This document shows, piece by piece, positions 17,268 through 26,083 of a stretch of DNA of 64,000 nt (positions within the stretch are counted from its first letter, which is position 1; every line of letters starts with the position of its first letter). Position numbers and translations under genes: made by a program. This DNA is from Marinobacter koreensis (GTDB taxonomy: Bacteria > Pseudomonadota > Gammaproteobacteria > Pseudomonadales > Oleiphilaceae), in contig NZ_JAKZAJ010000002.1 of NCBI RefSeq assembly GCF_023156285.1, forward strand, positions 372,001-436,000, read 5' to 3'. The notes beneath the pieces are model-generated. The model did not search any database and was not told the origin of the DNA. It was given only the letters and a program-made list of their open reading frames with translations.

Positions 17268-19358
17268 TCAGGCGTAGAACAGAAGCGGCACAAACGCTAC
17301 GACCAGCAGGGACAGACCCATCGCGATCAGGGGCATGATGATTCGCTCATGGCGCTGGTAGAAGGTACCGGACTCCTGTTGCGCGGCAAGAATCTCGGCC
17401 TCGCCAACCACTTGCCTGGCCAGGAGGTGGTTCAGTGCCACCGGCGGACTGAGATAACCGAGTTCGAAGGCCACCAGTGTGACCATCCAGAAATGGATCG
17501 GATCGATGCCGCTGGAATAGGCGATATTGGCCACGGTCGCGGTCACCAGAATGACAGCGCCAAAGGCGTCCATGATCATTCCGAGCACCACCAGGATCGC
17601 CACCATCAACAGCATCGCCGACCAGGCGCTGTCGAAGGCCTGTGGAACGCTCTGCATGATGTGTGATCGCTCGATCACCCCTCCGATGCTGACTGACAGA
17701 CCAAGCAGCAAAAGAAGTGCGCCGATCTCGGCGGTGGTGTCATTGGTCGCGCCACGCACACTGCGCTCAAGGCCCTGGTGATGGAGTTCACCGGACAGGC
17801 GCTGACGGTCTTTTTTGAGGCTGACGTGCTCGTAGACCAGGATTGCGAGCAGGATCACCGGCAGCAGACGGGGCGCCGAGAATTCATCCATTTTGACGTC
17901 GAGTGCGACGCGATAGAACAACACCACCCCGGCAATCACCAGCACATAGGGAACCAGGGGGCGAATAGCCTGCAGCATCGCCGGGACCGCCTCCGACACC
18001 GGGGCCAGATCGAACTGGCTGCGGCGGTTGACCGTCATGGCAACCAGGATGAACAAAGTCGACGTCAGTACGAAGACCCAGATGCCCCAGCCAAACAGTT
18101 CATCCGTGGTCACTTCGCGGTTGAGGTAGGCAATGACGACCACCAGCAGGCACGGCCGCAATACGACCCCAAGGGAGCCGGACATCGCGGTCGCAGCGAG
18201 CGCCAGTTGGCGACGGGCACCCGCCGCCCGCAGCTCACTGTAAATCACCGCGCCCGCGGCAATCACGAAGATCCCTGAAGCACCGGTGTAGGCGGTCGGT
18301 ACCGCCGCTACGAGAACCGCGACCACCGCCAGCATTTCCGGTGGCAAGCGCCAGGGCCGGAACACATTGAACACCAGGGTGGCGAGGCGGGTCTGCTTCA
18401 GCATCATCCCGACCCAGACGTACAGGCCGACGTTCAGGAACATGTCCGCCAGCTCCATCATCTTGCCCAGATAGATGCCGATACCCGACGCATGGCCGAT
18501 CAGTGCGAAATAGGTGCCAGAGATGAGGCACATGCCGGAATATAGCGGGACCGCCAGGAAGGCCTTGTTCAGGGTGCCGCCCTCCTTGAGGTCGTCGGGC
18601 ACCCGGATCAGACGGTACAGACTGGCCAGGGTGAGGCAGGCAAAACCCGCGATCCACAGGTCATGCAGTAGAAGCTCAGCACTGGAAACCGAGGTTTCCG
18701 CCCCCAGGCTGGATTGCCGGAAAATCGCGCTGGATCCCAGCAGCATGGCATTGGCGATGGTCTGAATGGTGTAGGAAACCGTGTAATCGAGCCGGGTTTC
18801 CATGGCGCGCATTGCAATGTGGTGACGGGTCAGCGTGGCAGTGACCGCACAGAGCATGACCAGGATCACAAGAATGTATCGCTGGGACGACAGCCCGAAC
18901 GCAATGGCATCTGCCACGAACAGTTCAACGGCGCGGTACGCCCGAACCGCGGGCGTCAACTGGTCTTTCAGAAGCTGGTAGGTCTGGTGGGCTTCCTGGC
19001 AATTGGCCACCGACCGTTCAATGGCGGTGCGGACTTCGGCCGGATCCTTCTGTTCAGCGCCAAGCAACGCGGCCATGGGATCGTCATCGGCGGGAGCTTT
19101 TGCCATTTCGGCGGCCACCGCTGCATCGATGTCCCGGGCCGGATCGCAGCTGGGCGCGACCGGATCCATCCTCAACTTGTAGTATCCGCTCCAGATCGCC
19201 TCTCCGGCCTGGAGCATTCGGTTATGGATATCGCTGCTGGTGGAAAAAAGGACGACTGCCAGCAAGAGCAGGCAGGCCGGCAGGGAAGAAAACCATTCCA
19301 TACCCGTCCGGCGAAAACCGGCCCCCTGCATCAATGCGTCTCCCGAGGTCGTGTTCAT
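17268..19358 (-). CDS. TRAP-type transporter large permease with unusual N-terminal extension
   Basis: 696 residues, much longer than a DctM permease (about 430). The C-terminal about 430 residues show the DctM pattern of repeated membrane segments, including MIMDAFGAVILVTATVANIAY and FELGYLSPPVALNHLLA. The N-terminal part has a membrane segment (about 25-45), about 90 hydrophilic residues with two cysteines (CDPARD and NCQEAH), and further membrane segments that may stand in for the separate small subunit DctQ. It directly follows the lipoprotein gene with no gap. Predicted to import an organic acid or similar solute using an ion gradient; substrate unknown. Confidence 0.8.
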   Translation of the reverse strand: MNTTSGDALMQGAGFRRTGMEWFSSLPACLLLLAVVLFSTSSDIHNRMLQAGEAIWSGYYKLRMDPVAPSCDPARDIDAAVAAEMAKAPADDDPMAALLGAEQKDPAEVRTAIERSVANCQEAHQTYQLLKDQLTPAVRAYRAVELFVADAIAFGLSSQRYILVILVMLCAVTATLTRHHIAMRAMETRLDYTVSYTIQTIANAMLLGSSAIFRQSSLGAETSVSSAELLLHDLWIAGFACLTLASLYRLIRVPDDLKEGGTLNKAFLAVPLYSGMCLISGTYFALIGHASGIGIYLGKMMELADMFLNVGLYVWVGMMLKQTRLATLVFNVFRPWRLPPEMLAVVAVLVAAVPTAYTGASGIFVIAAGAVIYSELRAAGARRQLALAATAMSGSLGVVLRPCLLVVVIAYLNREVTTDELFGWGIWVFVLTSTLFILVAMTVNRRSQFDLAPVSEAVPAMLQAIRPLVPYVLVIAGVVLFYRVALDVKMDEFSAPRLLPVILLAILVYEHVSLKKDRQRLSGELHHQGLERSVRGATNDTTAEIGALLLLLGLSVSIGGVIERSHIMQSVPQAFDSAWSAMLLMVAILVVLGMIMDAFGAVILVTATVANIAYSSGIDPIHFWMVTLVAFELGYLSPPVALNHLLARQVVGEAEILAAQQESGTFYQRHERIIMPLIAMGLSLLVVAFVPLLFYA

Positions 19359-20423
19359 CTACAGCAGATCGTCCAGACTCATGGTTTCCACGTCTTCCTT
19401 CTGGTCATCCCAGAAAGTTCCCAGCTGACCCAGCGGAGTCCGGTGCCCGGTGTTTTCCATCCAGAGCTGATCGGAGATGGCGACAATCATGTTGTTTGCC
19501 ATGGCATCCACGAAACGCCAGTCCGGATTGGGTTCGTCTTCGTCCAGGGATTGGGCATGCTCCCGGATCACGTCCTTGACCATGGCCATATCACCCTTGT
19601 TCAGCGCTGCAATCGCGTGAAACACGTGGGGCAGTCGGACGCCTGCCTCTTCACCCTGCTTGTCGGCAATGGCAAGCCGTTCAAATGCGTCTTCACCCTG
19701 GGGTTTGGAGCCGGGGATCATGGCCCAGACGGTCGCTCTCAGCGCCATCGGTGCGCCCCACCACTTCTCGTTGCTCAGACAACCGGTGGCGCGAGCAACA
19801 ATCGAACCGATGTTGGTCGGCACGCCAATCGATGACGTGGACTGGATCTGGGCGTTCAGGGCTTGCAGGCCGGAGAGCAGGCCCGCCATATAGATGAATT
19901 CGTCCATATCATCATCGAAATCCGGACATTCTCCGGAGCCGACATCGCCGTAATACGCCTTGTGATGTTTCCAGGCACTGAAATAGCGCTTCGCCGCCAC
20001 GGAATAAGCCCGCTTTTCCCGAATCATGGCATCCTGCGCTTCACCCGCATTCATGGCATTCATCGCTGCCAGACTCTCCAGACCATATTCCCGGGCCTGC
20101 TCTTCAGCACACCCGCCGGACGACAGATACAGCATGACCGCCAATTGATCCGGTTCCGTGGTCACCCGCCCGAAAGACATCAGAAGGGGCGCCGTCGCCT
20201 TGCTCATGGAGCACCCCATGGCGACATCATCGGATTGCATCAGGTAGGGCACCGTGTGATTCCGTGAAAACCCCTGCATAACGTCGCCGGTGGTCTTGTA
20301 GACCATGTGATTGACGACGCCACAGCCACTCAGCAGCAGCCCGCCAATCACCGCACACAACAGCCGTAACGTGCTGGCATGTATGTCCAGGGAAGGACGG
20401 AAGGAAAACCGGATTGGGATCAT
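19359..20423 (-). CDS. Lipoprotein resembling a TRAP transporter T-component
   Basis: 354 residues. A hydrophobic signal segment ends in the lipobox LLSGC (Cys about 34), so the mature protein is probably lipid-anchored in the periplasm. The rest is helical and Ala/Met-rich, with GLESLAAMNAMNAGEAQDAM-like stretches compatible with TPR-type repeats. Context, adjoining a TRAP-like permease with zero spacing, and the MQGFSRN start of the mature part suggest a TatT-like partner that helps deliver ligand. This family call is tentative; the lipoprotein call is firm. Confidence 0.65.
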   Translation of the reverse strand: MIPIRFSFRPSLDIHASTLRLLCAVIGGLLLSGCGVVNHMVYKTTGDVMQGFSRNHTVPYLMQSDDVAMGCSMSKATAPLLMSFGRVTTEPDQLAVMLYLSSGGCAEEQAREYGLESLAAMNAMNAGEAQDAMIREKRAYSVAAKRYFSAWKHHKAYYGDVGSGECPDFDDDMDEFIYMAGLLSGLQALNAQIQSTSSIGVPTNIGSIVARATGCLSNEKWWGAPMALRATVWAMIPGSKPQGEDAFERLAIADKQGEEAGVRLPHVFHAIAALNKGDMAMVKDVIREHAQSLDEDEPNPDWRFVDAMANNMIVAISDQLWMENTGHRTPLGQLGTFWDDQKEDVETMSLDDLL

Positions 20424-20587
20424 GATTCCTGTACCTTTCTCTTCTTGTTCTGATGTCTTCGTGGCTCAGGCGCCCGCACATCCTGTAACAAACTGTAACC
20501 GGCGCATTATGACCAACAACGACGCCACTTTATGCGACCAGCCCCTCAAATGGCGATAACAGCCACACCCTGCAGCCCATCCGGGGT

Positions 20588-20616
20588 TTGCACATTCCCG
20601 GCCAAACCGCTATAGA
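20588..20616 (+). promoter_or_regulatory. Sigma-70 promoter of the HU-family gene
   Basis: TTGCAC at 20588-20593 and TATAGA at 20611-20616 with a 17-bp spacer; transcription would start near 20623, about 28 nt before the start codon. Confidence 0.7.
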
Positions 20617-20650
20617 AAAGGGGCGACAACGACAATAAAAGGAGTATTCA

Positions 20651-20923
20651 ATGCGCAAACCTGAACTCGCCGCTGCCATTGCAGACCAGACCGGCATGAG
20701 CCGAGACAAGGCCAGTGAGGTCATCACGGCCTTTACTGATCAGGTGTCGGCTGCAGCCGCCCGGGGTGAGGACACAACCCTGATAGGATTTGGCACATTC
20801 AACATCCGCTCCCGAGAGGCTCGCAGTGGCCGCAATCCGCAGACTGGCGCCGCGATTCAGATCCCTGCCAGCAAAACCGTCGGGTTCAAACCCGGTAAAG
20901 CTCTCAAGGATGCCATCGGCTGA
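20651..20923 (+). CDS. HU/IHF-family DNA-binding protein
   Basis: 90 residues, the usual length, starting MRKPELAAAIADQTGMS and carrying the beta-arm region GFGTFNIRSREARSGRNPQTG with the intercalating proline segment IPASKTVGFKPGKALK. It bends or coats DNA as a dimer. GGAG precedes the ATG by 9 nt and a good sigma-70 promoter lies upstream. It differs enough from HU-alpha/beta that a specific name is not given. It sits on the plus strand between two minus-strand transporter genes, which looks like an insertion into a transporter locus. Confidence 0.9.
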   Translation: MRKPELAAAIADQTGMSRDKASEVITAFTDQVSAAAARGEDTTLIGFGTFNIRSREARSGRNPQTGAAIQIPASKTVGFKPGKALKDAIG

Positions 20924-20929
20924 TCGACC

Positions 20930-20951
20930 GGGTCCGTCCTGAGACGGGCCC
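20930..20951. terminator. Hairpin between convergent HU-like and solute-binding protein genes
   Basis: GGGTCCGTC pairs with GACGGGCCC (one G-U) around CTGA. There is no U tract on either side, so terminator function is uncertain. Confidence 0.35.
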
Positions 20952-20956
20952 TACTG

Positions 20957-21979
20957 TCACGACGAGGCGCACTCCGCCCGGCTGCCGTCCACCCGGCACC
21001 GAATTGCCTTCATCAGCTTGATCGCCCGCGGGTCATACACGCCGTCATCCAGAAGAGACAGGCGTACCTGACGCAGCATCTTGTTGTATTCCGAGATATC
21101 TTCCTGGGGCAGGTTCATCCAGACATTCTTCGGAATGTCGGCTTCCGCCTTGCTGATGATGCCGTACGCCTGATCCAGACGTTTGATCGATTCGTCACGG
21201 ACCATCTGGCCGGCGTCATCCGGGAAGCGATTCCGGTGAATAATCACCTGGAAGTTCATGTACGCCAGTGCGTACTTGAAGATACCACCGTTGGGCGTCA
21301 CGCCTTTGTAGAGTTCCAGGGGCTCGTAGGCAACGGCCGGTGCGTAGGCGAGATCGACGCTGCCATTGTTGAATTTGCCGGCAAAATTCGCGGAGTTGGA
21401 ACCGACCACGGAGGCGCCCACATGGCGGACCATGCGAACCGATGCCGTGTCGTAGTCGAGCGTCGCAATCCGCTTGCCCTGCAGTTTTTCCACAGTGTCG
21501 ATGGAGCGATCGCGGGTGTAGAGATAGATGGCGCCCGCCGGGAACAGGCCTGCGACCTCGTAGGGACCGTCCACCAGGAAGGGGCGAGCCTTGGGCTGAC
21601 TGAGGGTGTTGTAGAGCAGTCGCATCTCCTGCTCTCCGGGCACGGCGCCCATGGCCTCGAGGCTTCCGGTGAACTTGTTGAATTCACGGGCCCGGGTTCC
21701 GGTCAACAGTACGGCGTCACACTGGCCGGCCTTGAAATCCTCGGCCGCCACCTTTTCATCGGTATAGGCTCTGAGATCCAGTTTGATGCCGTGTTGCAGC
21801 GCGACCGGCTGGAACGTCTTGGTGATGGCAAACAGTGGCCCATTGGCACCGACCGGGTCAAAGACACAGAAACTACGTTCCAGAACCTTGCCCTGAGCCT
21901 GGGCCAGAGAGGGAAGAAAGAGACTGCTGAGCAGAAGGGCCGCGACAGCCCTCCATTGCAAGCGTTTTGCAGATTTCAC
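20957..21979 (-). CDS. Periplasmic solute-binding protein of a TRAP-like system
   Basis: 340 residues. A signal peptide (about 1-29, ending LAQAQG) precedes a two-lobed binding-protein fold: FCVFDPVGANGPLF, FKAGQCDAVLLTGTRAREFNKF, LQGKRIATLDYDTASVRMV, and a helical C-terminus. Two cysteines near the C-terminus (CRVDGSRAEC) could form a disulfide. It resembles a group of putative solute-binding proteins found beside DctM-like permeases. The permease and lipoprotein genes lie just beyond the HU-like gene on the same strand, so they are likely partners. Ligand unknown. Confidence 0.75.
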   Translation of the reverse strand: MKSAKRLQWRAVAALLLSSLFLPSLAQAQGKVLERSFCVFDPVGANGPLFAITKTFQPVALQHGIKLDLRAYTDEKVAAEDFKAGQCDAVLLTGTRAREFNKFTGSLEAMGAVPGEQEMRLLYNTLSQPKARPFLVDGPYEVAGLFPAGAIYLYTRDRSIDTVEKLQGKRIATLDYDTASVRMVRHVGASVVGSNSANFAGKFNNGSVDLAYAPAVAYEPLELYKGVTPNGGIFKYALAYMNFQVIIHRNRFPDDAGQMVRDESIKRLDQAYGIISKAEADIPKNVWMNLPQEDISEYNKMLRQVRLSLLDDGVYDPRAIKLMKAIRCRVDGSRAECASS

Positions 21980-22181
21980 GGGATGACTCCTGAATTATTA
22001 TTGTCGGGCCCCGGAACCTCCAGATGTTCCGGCACGGCCACGCATTCCTTGTCCGACCTTAGGTCGACGGCCATAAGGATACGTTGGCACCAGTGCCTGC
22101 CATCAAGGTCTTTTCGGCAAAACGGGAACAAACTGTGATGGTGTCGACAGAGGCGGTACTACCCCTGCCGCATTTCTGCTG

Positions 22182-23489
22182 TCAGGCGGGCAGTGACTCC
22201 CAGGCCTTCCGTCCCTCCACCAGGGTCAGCCGAACGACACCGGGCAGATTCCGATTTTCAACCGGAACATGACGCCCTGCGGATACGAGCGTGCGCTCGT
22301 TCGCCTGCCAGGTCGCGGCCGGATCGAACAGGCAGAGATCCGCCAGCTCCCCTTCGGCGATGGCTGCGCTTCGGTCAATCACAGAGGCCGGGCCCGAGGT
22401 CAGTGCCCGGATCAGTTCCGGCAACGTCAGTTCGTCCCGATTCACCAGTTCCAGCCCCAGAGACAGCACACTTTCGATGCTCGACAATCCCGGCTCGGTC
22501 GCGGCCAGGGGAGCCTGTTTCGCGGCCGAATCATGCGGCTGATGCTGGCTCACAATCGCATCGATCGTACCGTTGCGCACACCACCAACCAGAGCCAGCC
22601 TGTCGGCTTCTGAACGCAAGGGGGGACGGACATGGAAGCGACCATCAAAGCCGGCCAGCGCTTCCTCGGTGAACACCAGTTGGTGCATGGCCACGTCCGC
22701 CGTTACCTGGATACCCCGCTGACGGGCTTCGGCCAGCATGTCGACACTGCGCGCACAGGAGAGCTGGCTCAGGTGCAATCGAACGCCGGTTTCCTCGGCC
22801 AGAAGCAGCAACTCCATAACGGCGGCAGTTTCCGCGACTTCCGGTATGCCCAAAAGCCCGAGTCGCGAAGTGACCAGGCCATCGTGGGCATAGCCGTCGG
22901 CGGCCAGCGACTGGTTCTCCGGATTGAACATCACCGTCAACCCGAAGGTCTGGGCATAGGCCATGCACCGTCGGAGGATCCGGGCGTTGCGCACACCGCG
23001 GGAGCCATTGCCCACCGCAATACAGCCGGCGCTCTTCAGGCCCGCCATATCGCTGAGCAAGTCGCCTTCAAGGCCACGGGTAATGGCGCCGATGGGCAAT
23101 ACCCGCACGACAGCGCGGCTGGCTGCTCCATCGCGGATCAGGTGGGTGACAGCGCCGGAATCGTTGACTGGCGATGTTTCCGGTGAGGCACAGACGGTGG
23201 TGAAGCCGCCGTGGGCCGCCGCCCGGGTTTCAGACGCAATATTGCCCTTCTGGCCATTGCCCGGTTCCCGCAGGTTGCAGCACAGATCGACCAGACCCGG
23301 CGTCAGGACCCAGCCATCGGCCTTGATCACTTCGTCCGCCTGAACGTCCAGGGCCTTGGCGCCCAGTGCCTCGATCCGGCCGTTGCGGATCAGCAGTCCA
23401 TCGTTGCTGCGGTCCAGGCCCGTGCCATCCACCAGGCGCCCACCGGTCACGAGGATACTGCCGGCGGAAGGATTGATGGAGTTGTTCAT
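22182..23489 (-). CDS. pyrC': Inactive dihydroorotase homologue PyrC'
   Basis: 435 residues of the class I dihydroorotase / amidohydrolase family. In active enzymes the first strand carries HxH zinc ligands before LREPG; here the stretch is [10 protein letters not shown], with Cys70 and Asn72 in their place, so the metal centre cannot form in the usual way. In Pseudomonas such PyrC' proteins are catalytically dead and needed to assemble the PyrB dodecamer. The gene overlaps pyrB by 4 bp, which fits stoichiometric production. A functional pyrC must exist elsewhere in the genome. Confidence 0.9.
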   Translation of the reverse strand: MNNSINPSAGSILVTGGRLVDGTGLDRSNDGLLIRNGRIEALGAKALDVQADEVIKADGWVLTPGLVDLCCNLREPGNGQKGNIASETRAAAHGGFTTVCASPETSPVNDSGAVTHLIRDGAASRAVVRVLPIGAITRGLEGDLLSDMAGLKSAGCIAVGNGSRGVRNARILRRCMAYAQTFGLTVMFNPENQSLAADGYAHDGLVTSRLGLLGIPEVAETAAVMELLLLAEETGVRLHLSQLSCARSVDMLAEARQRGIQVTADVAMHQLVFTEEALAGFDGRFHVRPPLRSEADRLALVGGVRNGTIDAIVSQHQPHDSAAKQAPLAATEPGLSSIESVLSLGLELVNRDELTLPELIRALTSGPASVIDRSAAIAEGELADLCLFDPAATWQANERTLVSAGRHVPVENRNLPGVVRLTLVEGRKAWESLPA

Positions 23490-24499
23490 GCCTGCGCCCT
23501 CTCACTCTGTTGCATCTGCCTGTCCGCCACCTGACCTCCCATCGCCATGGACATGACCGCCATCCGAACCGCAATACCATTGGTGACCTGGTTAAGAATG
23601 ACCGATTGTGGTCCATCCGCCACCGCCGATTCGATCTCAACGCCCCGGTTGATCGGCCCGGGATGCATCACGATGCACTCCGGATGCGCCAGTGCCAGCT
23701 TTTCGCGGTTGAGGCCATACAGACGGTAGAATTCACGCTCGCTGGGCAACAGCGCTCCCTCCATCCGCTCCTTCTGCAGCCGCAACATGATCACCACATC
23801 CAGATCCTTCATGCCCCGGAGCATGTCGTACTCCACCGTGCAGCCCAGGCTCTCGACATCCTTGGGCAGAAGCGTCCCCGGAGCGATCACCCGGACTTCC
23901 GCAGCGCCCAGTTCGTTCAAGGCGCGAATCTGTGAGCGCGCAACCCTCGAATGCAGAACGTCCCCGACAATGGCCACCCGCAGCCCCTCGAAACTGCCCT
24001 TGTGCTGGCGAATGGTGAGCATATCCAGCATGGCCTGGGTCGGATGGGCGTGACGGCCGTCACCGGCATTAATGATGGCAACACCGGGTGTCACGCTCTC
24101 GGCGATAAAGTGCGGCGCACCACTCTGTGAATGACGCACCACAAACATGTCGCTGGCCATTGCTTCGAGATTCAGCAGGGTATCGGATAACGACTCACCC
24201 TTGGACGTGGCGGAGGTACTGATATCGAGGTTCAACACGTCGGCCGACAGCCGCTTCGCTGCCAGTTCGAAGGTACTGCGGGTGCGGGTACTGGATTCGA
24301 AGAACAGATTGACGACGGTTCGGCCCCGCAACAGCGGGACTTTCTTGATGGTCCGTTCACCAACCTCGATGAAGGAATCCGCAGTATCGAGGATGTCCGT
24401 CAGCAGTGAACGGTCCAAGCCGTCCAGAGTGAGGAAGTGCCGCAACTGACCATCCCGGGTCAGCTGCAAGTGGTTCGGGGAGCGGTCGTTTGCGGTCAT
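23486..24499 (-). CDS. pyrB: Aspartate carbamoyltransferase catalytic subunit
   Basis: 337 residues, with the carbamoyl-phosphate site [31 protein letters not shown] and the aspartate-loop region MLRLQKERM. It carries the longer N-terminus typical of Pseudomonas-type ATCases (about 20 residues before the family core). It catalyses the first committed step of pyrimidine synthesis, carbamoyl phosphate plus aspartate to carbamoyl aspartate. Lies between pyrR (39-bp gap) and pyrC' (4-bp overlap); no pyrI is present, as expected for this enzyme class. Confidence 0.96.
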   Translation of the reverse strand: MTANDRSPNHLQLTRDGQLRHFLTLDGLDRSLLTDILDTADSFIEVGERTIKKVPLLRGRTVVNLFFESSTRTRSTFELAAKRLSADVLNLDISTSATSKGESLSDTLLNLEAMASDMFVVRHSQSGAPHFIAESVTPGVAIINAGDGRHAHPTQAMLDMLTIRQHKGSFEGLRVAIVGDVLHSRVARSQIRALNELGAAEVRVIAPGTLLPKDVESLGCTVEYDMLRGMKDLDVVIMLRLQKERMEGALLPSEREFYRLYGLNREKLALAHPECIVMHPGPINRGVEIESAVADGPQSVILNQVTNGIAVRMAVMSMAMGGQVADRQMQQSERAQA

Positions 24500-24538
24500 G
24501 GGTCGCCTGTATGCTCTGTTGCGGTTCGAAGTCGCGGG

Positions 24539-25048
24539 TCAGTGTCCGGTTTCCTGGAGCTCGATGCGCAGGGGATCGGGGCCCCGCAATTTCACCCGCT
24601 GATTGGCATCCAGTTCCAGCGTGCGACCGGTGACATCGGGCTGAATGGGCAGCTCCCGGGCACCAAGGTCGATCAGGGTGGCCAATATGATACTGGCCGG
24701 CCGGCCATAGTCGAAAATTTCATTCATGGCGGCACGAATGGTGCGGCCACTCATAATCACGTCATCGATCAGCAGGATATCCCGGCCCTCGGTATCGAAT
24801 GGAAGGCTGGACGGTTTTACCCGGGGATTCAGGCCGATCCGGCTGAAGTCGTCGCGATAGAACGAAATGTCCAGCTCCCCGATGGGGCCCTCGATGCCGA
24901 GCCGTTTGGCGAGGACATCGGCAAGCCAGACACCGCCGGTGCGGATACCGATCACAACCGGATCCGCCACCTGCCGATCCTCGATCATCCTGCGAAGTCC
25001 GTTTTCCAGCTGGTCCAGCAACTGGTTGATATCAAGCTGTGCGGTCAT
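24539..25048 (-). CDS. pyrR: PyrR bifunctional regulator / uracil phosphoribosyltransferase
   Basis: 169 residues of the type I phosphoribosyltransferase fold with the PRPP motif DILLIDDVIMSGRTIRAA and the substrate loop GIRTGGVWLADVLAKRL. In Bacillus PyrR binds pyr mRNA; in pseudomonads it acts in pyrimidine control as well. No obvious attenuator was seen in the 39 bp before pyrB. It is co-directional with ruvX (29-bp gap) and pyrB, so probably part of the long gshB-to-pyrC' operon. Confidence 0.93.
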   Translation of the reverse strand: MTAQLDINQLLDQLENGLRRMIEDRQVADPVVIGIRTGGVWLADVLAKRLGIEGPIGELDISFYRDDFSRIGLNPRVKPSSLPFDTEGRDILLIDDVIMSGRTIRAAMNEIFDYGRPASIILATLIDLGARELPIQPDVTGRTLELDANQRVKLRGPDPLRIELQETGH

Positions 25049-25077
25049 TACGTCCTCGCAGTGTCCTATGGCCGGTT

Positions 25078-25524
25078 TCAGAATTGACCGGCGCCATTAT
25101 CCTGTTCCCGGAACCAGGTTTCCAGAATCAATACCGCCGCGCGATCATCAACACCATGGCGGCCGAAGTCCCGACTGCCTCCGGCCGCCATAACGTCGCC
25201 CTTGGCCTCGAAACTCGTCAGGCGCTCATCCACCATTTCGACCTCGAAATGGAAGCGACCGTGAATCCGTTTGCCGAACTTGCGGGCCCGGGCACACATC
25301 TCGTTCTCGGAATCGTCCATGTTCAGGGGCAAACCCACCAGAACCAGGTCGGGCTGCCATTCTTGCAGGAGCTTTTCGATCACGGTCCAGTCAGGAATAC
25401 CATCCCGGGCGGGAATCATCGCCACCGGTTCGCCGCGTCCCAGCATTTCCTGGCCCGCAGCCACACCAATCCGGCGGGTACCGTAGTCAAAGGCCAGAAC
25501 CCGGCGGCGCCCACGCTCAGGCAT
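25078..25524 (-). CDS. ruvX: Putative pre-16S rRNA nuclease RuvX/YqgF
   Basis: 148 residues of the RNase-H-like YqgF fold. The motifs LAFDYGTRRIGVA (first catalytic Asp), LVGLPLNMDDSENEM, MVDERLTS and the C-terminal DDRAAVLILE acidic residues are in place. It processes the 5' end of 16S rRNA precursors. The gene overlaps algH by 8 bp, a gene pair conserved across gammaproteobacteria. Confidence 0.94.
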   Translation of the reverse strand: MPERGRRRVLAFDYGTRRIGVAAGQEMLGRGEPVAMIPARDGIPDWTVIEKLLQEWQPDLVLVGLPLNMDDSENEMCARARKFGKRIHGRFHFEVEMVDERLTSFEAKGDVMAAGGSRDFGRHGVDDRAAVLILETWFREQDNGAGQF

Positions 25525-26083
25525 GTCCCACGGACTCCGTGAGCTGGTTTAGATCGATCCCAAGAAGCTTGAGGACGGCCTGGTACCGTTCCTCCGCCGG
25601 CGTACGAAAAAGAATATCGGTATTTGCAGGGCAGGTCAGCCAGGCATTGCTACCCAGCTCCTCTTCGAGCTGCCCCTCACCCCAGCCGGAATAGCCCAGT
25701 ACGACCAGGAACTCCTCAGGCCCGGTGCCACGCCCGATACCGGATAGAATGTCGCGGGATGTCGTCAGGAACACATCCTCAGTCACACTGGCGGTGTTCT
25801 GCCAGCCCGTGCCTGGCGGGTGGAGCACGAACCCTCTCTCCTGCTCCACGGGCCCCCCATTGAACACCGGAAGATCGAGCTCACTCCCTTCCATGTCCAG
25901 CTGCTCCAGGATTTCTCCCAGAGTGATCTCGAGGGGCTGGTTGATCATCAGGCCAAGGGCCCCGTCATCGGAGTGTTCACACAGGTAGATAACCCCGCCG
26001 TGGAAGCGGGGGTCGGCGAGCCATGGCGATGCCACCAGAAAATGGTGCCGCAGGCTGTTGGGAGATTCCTTGGTTGCCGTCAT
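25517..26083 (-). CDS. algH: YqgE/AlgH family protein
   Basis: 188 residues matching the AlgH/YqgE family: HHFLVASPWLADPRFHGGVIYLCEH near the start (only the beginning is conserved word for word), GLMINQP, FNGGPVEQERGFVLHPP and LGYSGWGEGQLEEEL. In Pseudomonas AlgH was linked to alginate regulation, but the biochemical function is not established. It overlaps tonB by 4 bp and ruvX by 8 bp, indicating tight co-translation. Confidence 0.93.
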   Translation of the reverse strand: MTATKESPNSLRHHFLVASPWLADPRFHGGVIYLCEHSDDGALGLMINQPLEITLGEILEQLDMEGSELDLPVFNGGPVEQERGFVLHPPGTGWQNTASVTEDVFLTTSRDILSGIGRGTGPEEFLVVLGYSGWGEGQLEEELGSNAWLTCPANTDILFRTPAEERYQAVLKLLGIDLNQLTESVGHA

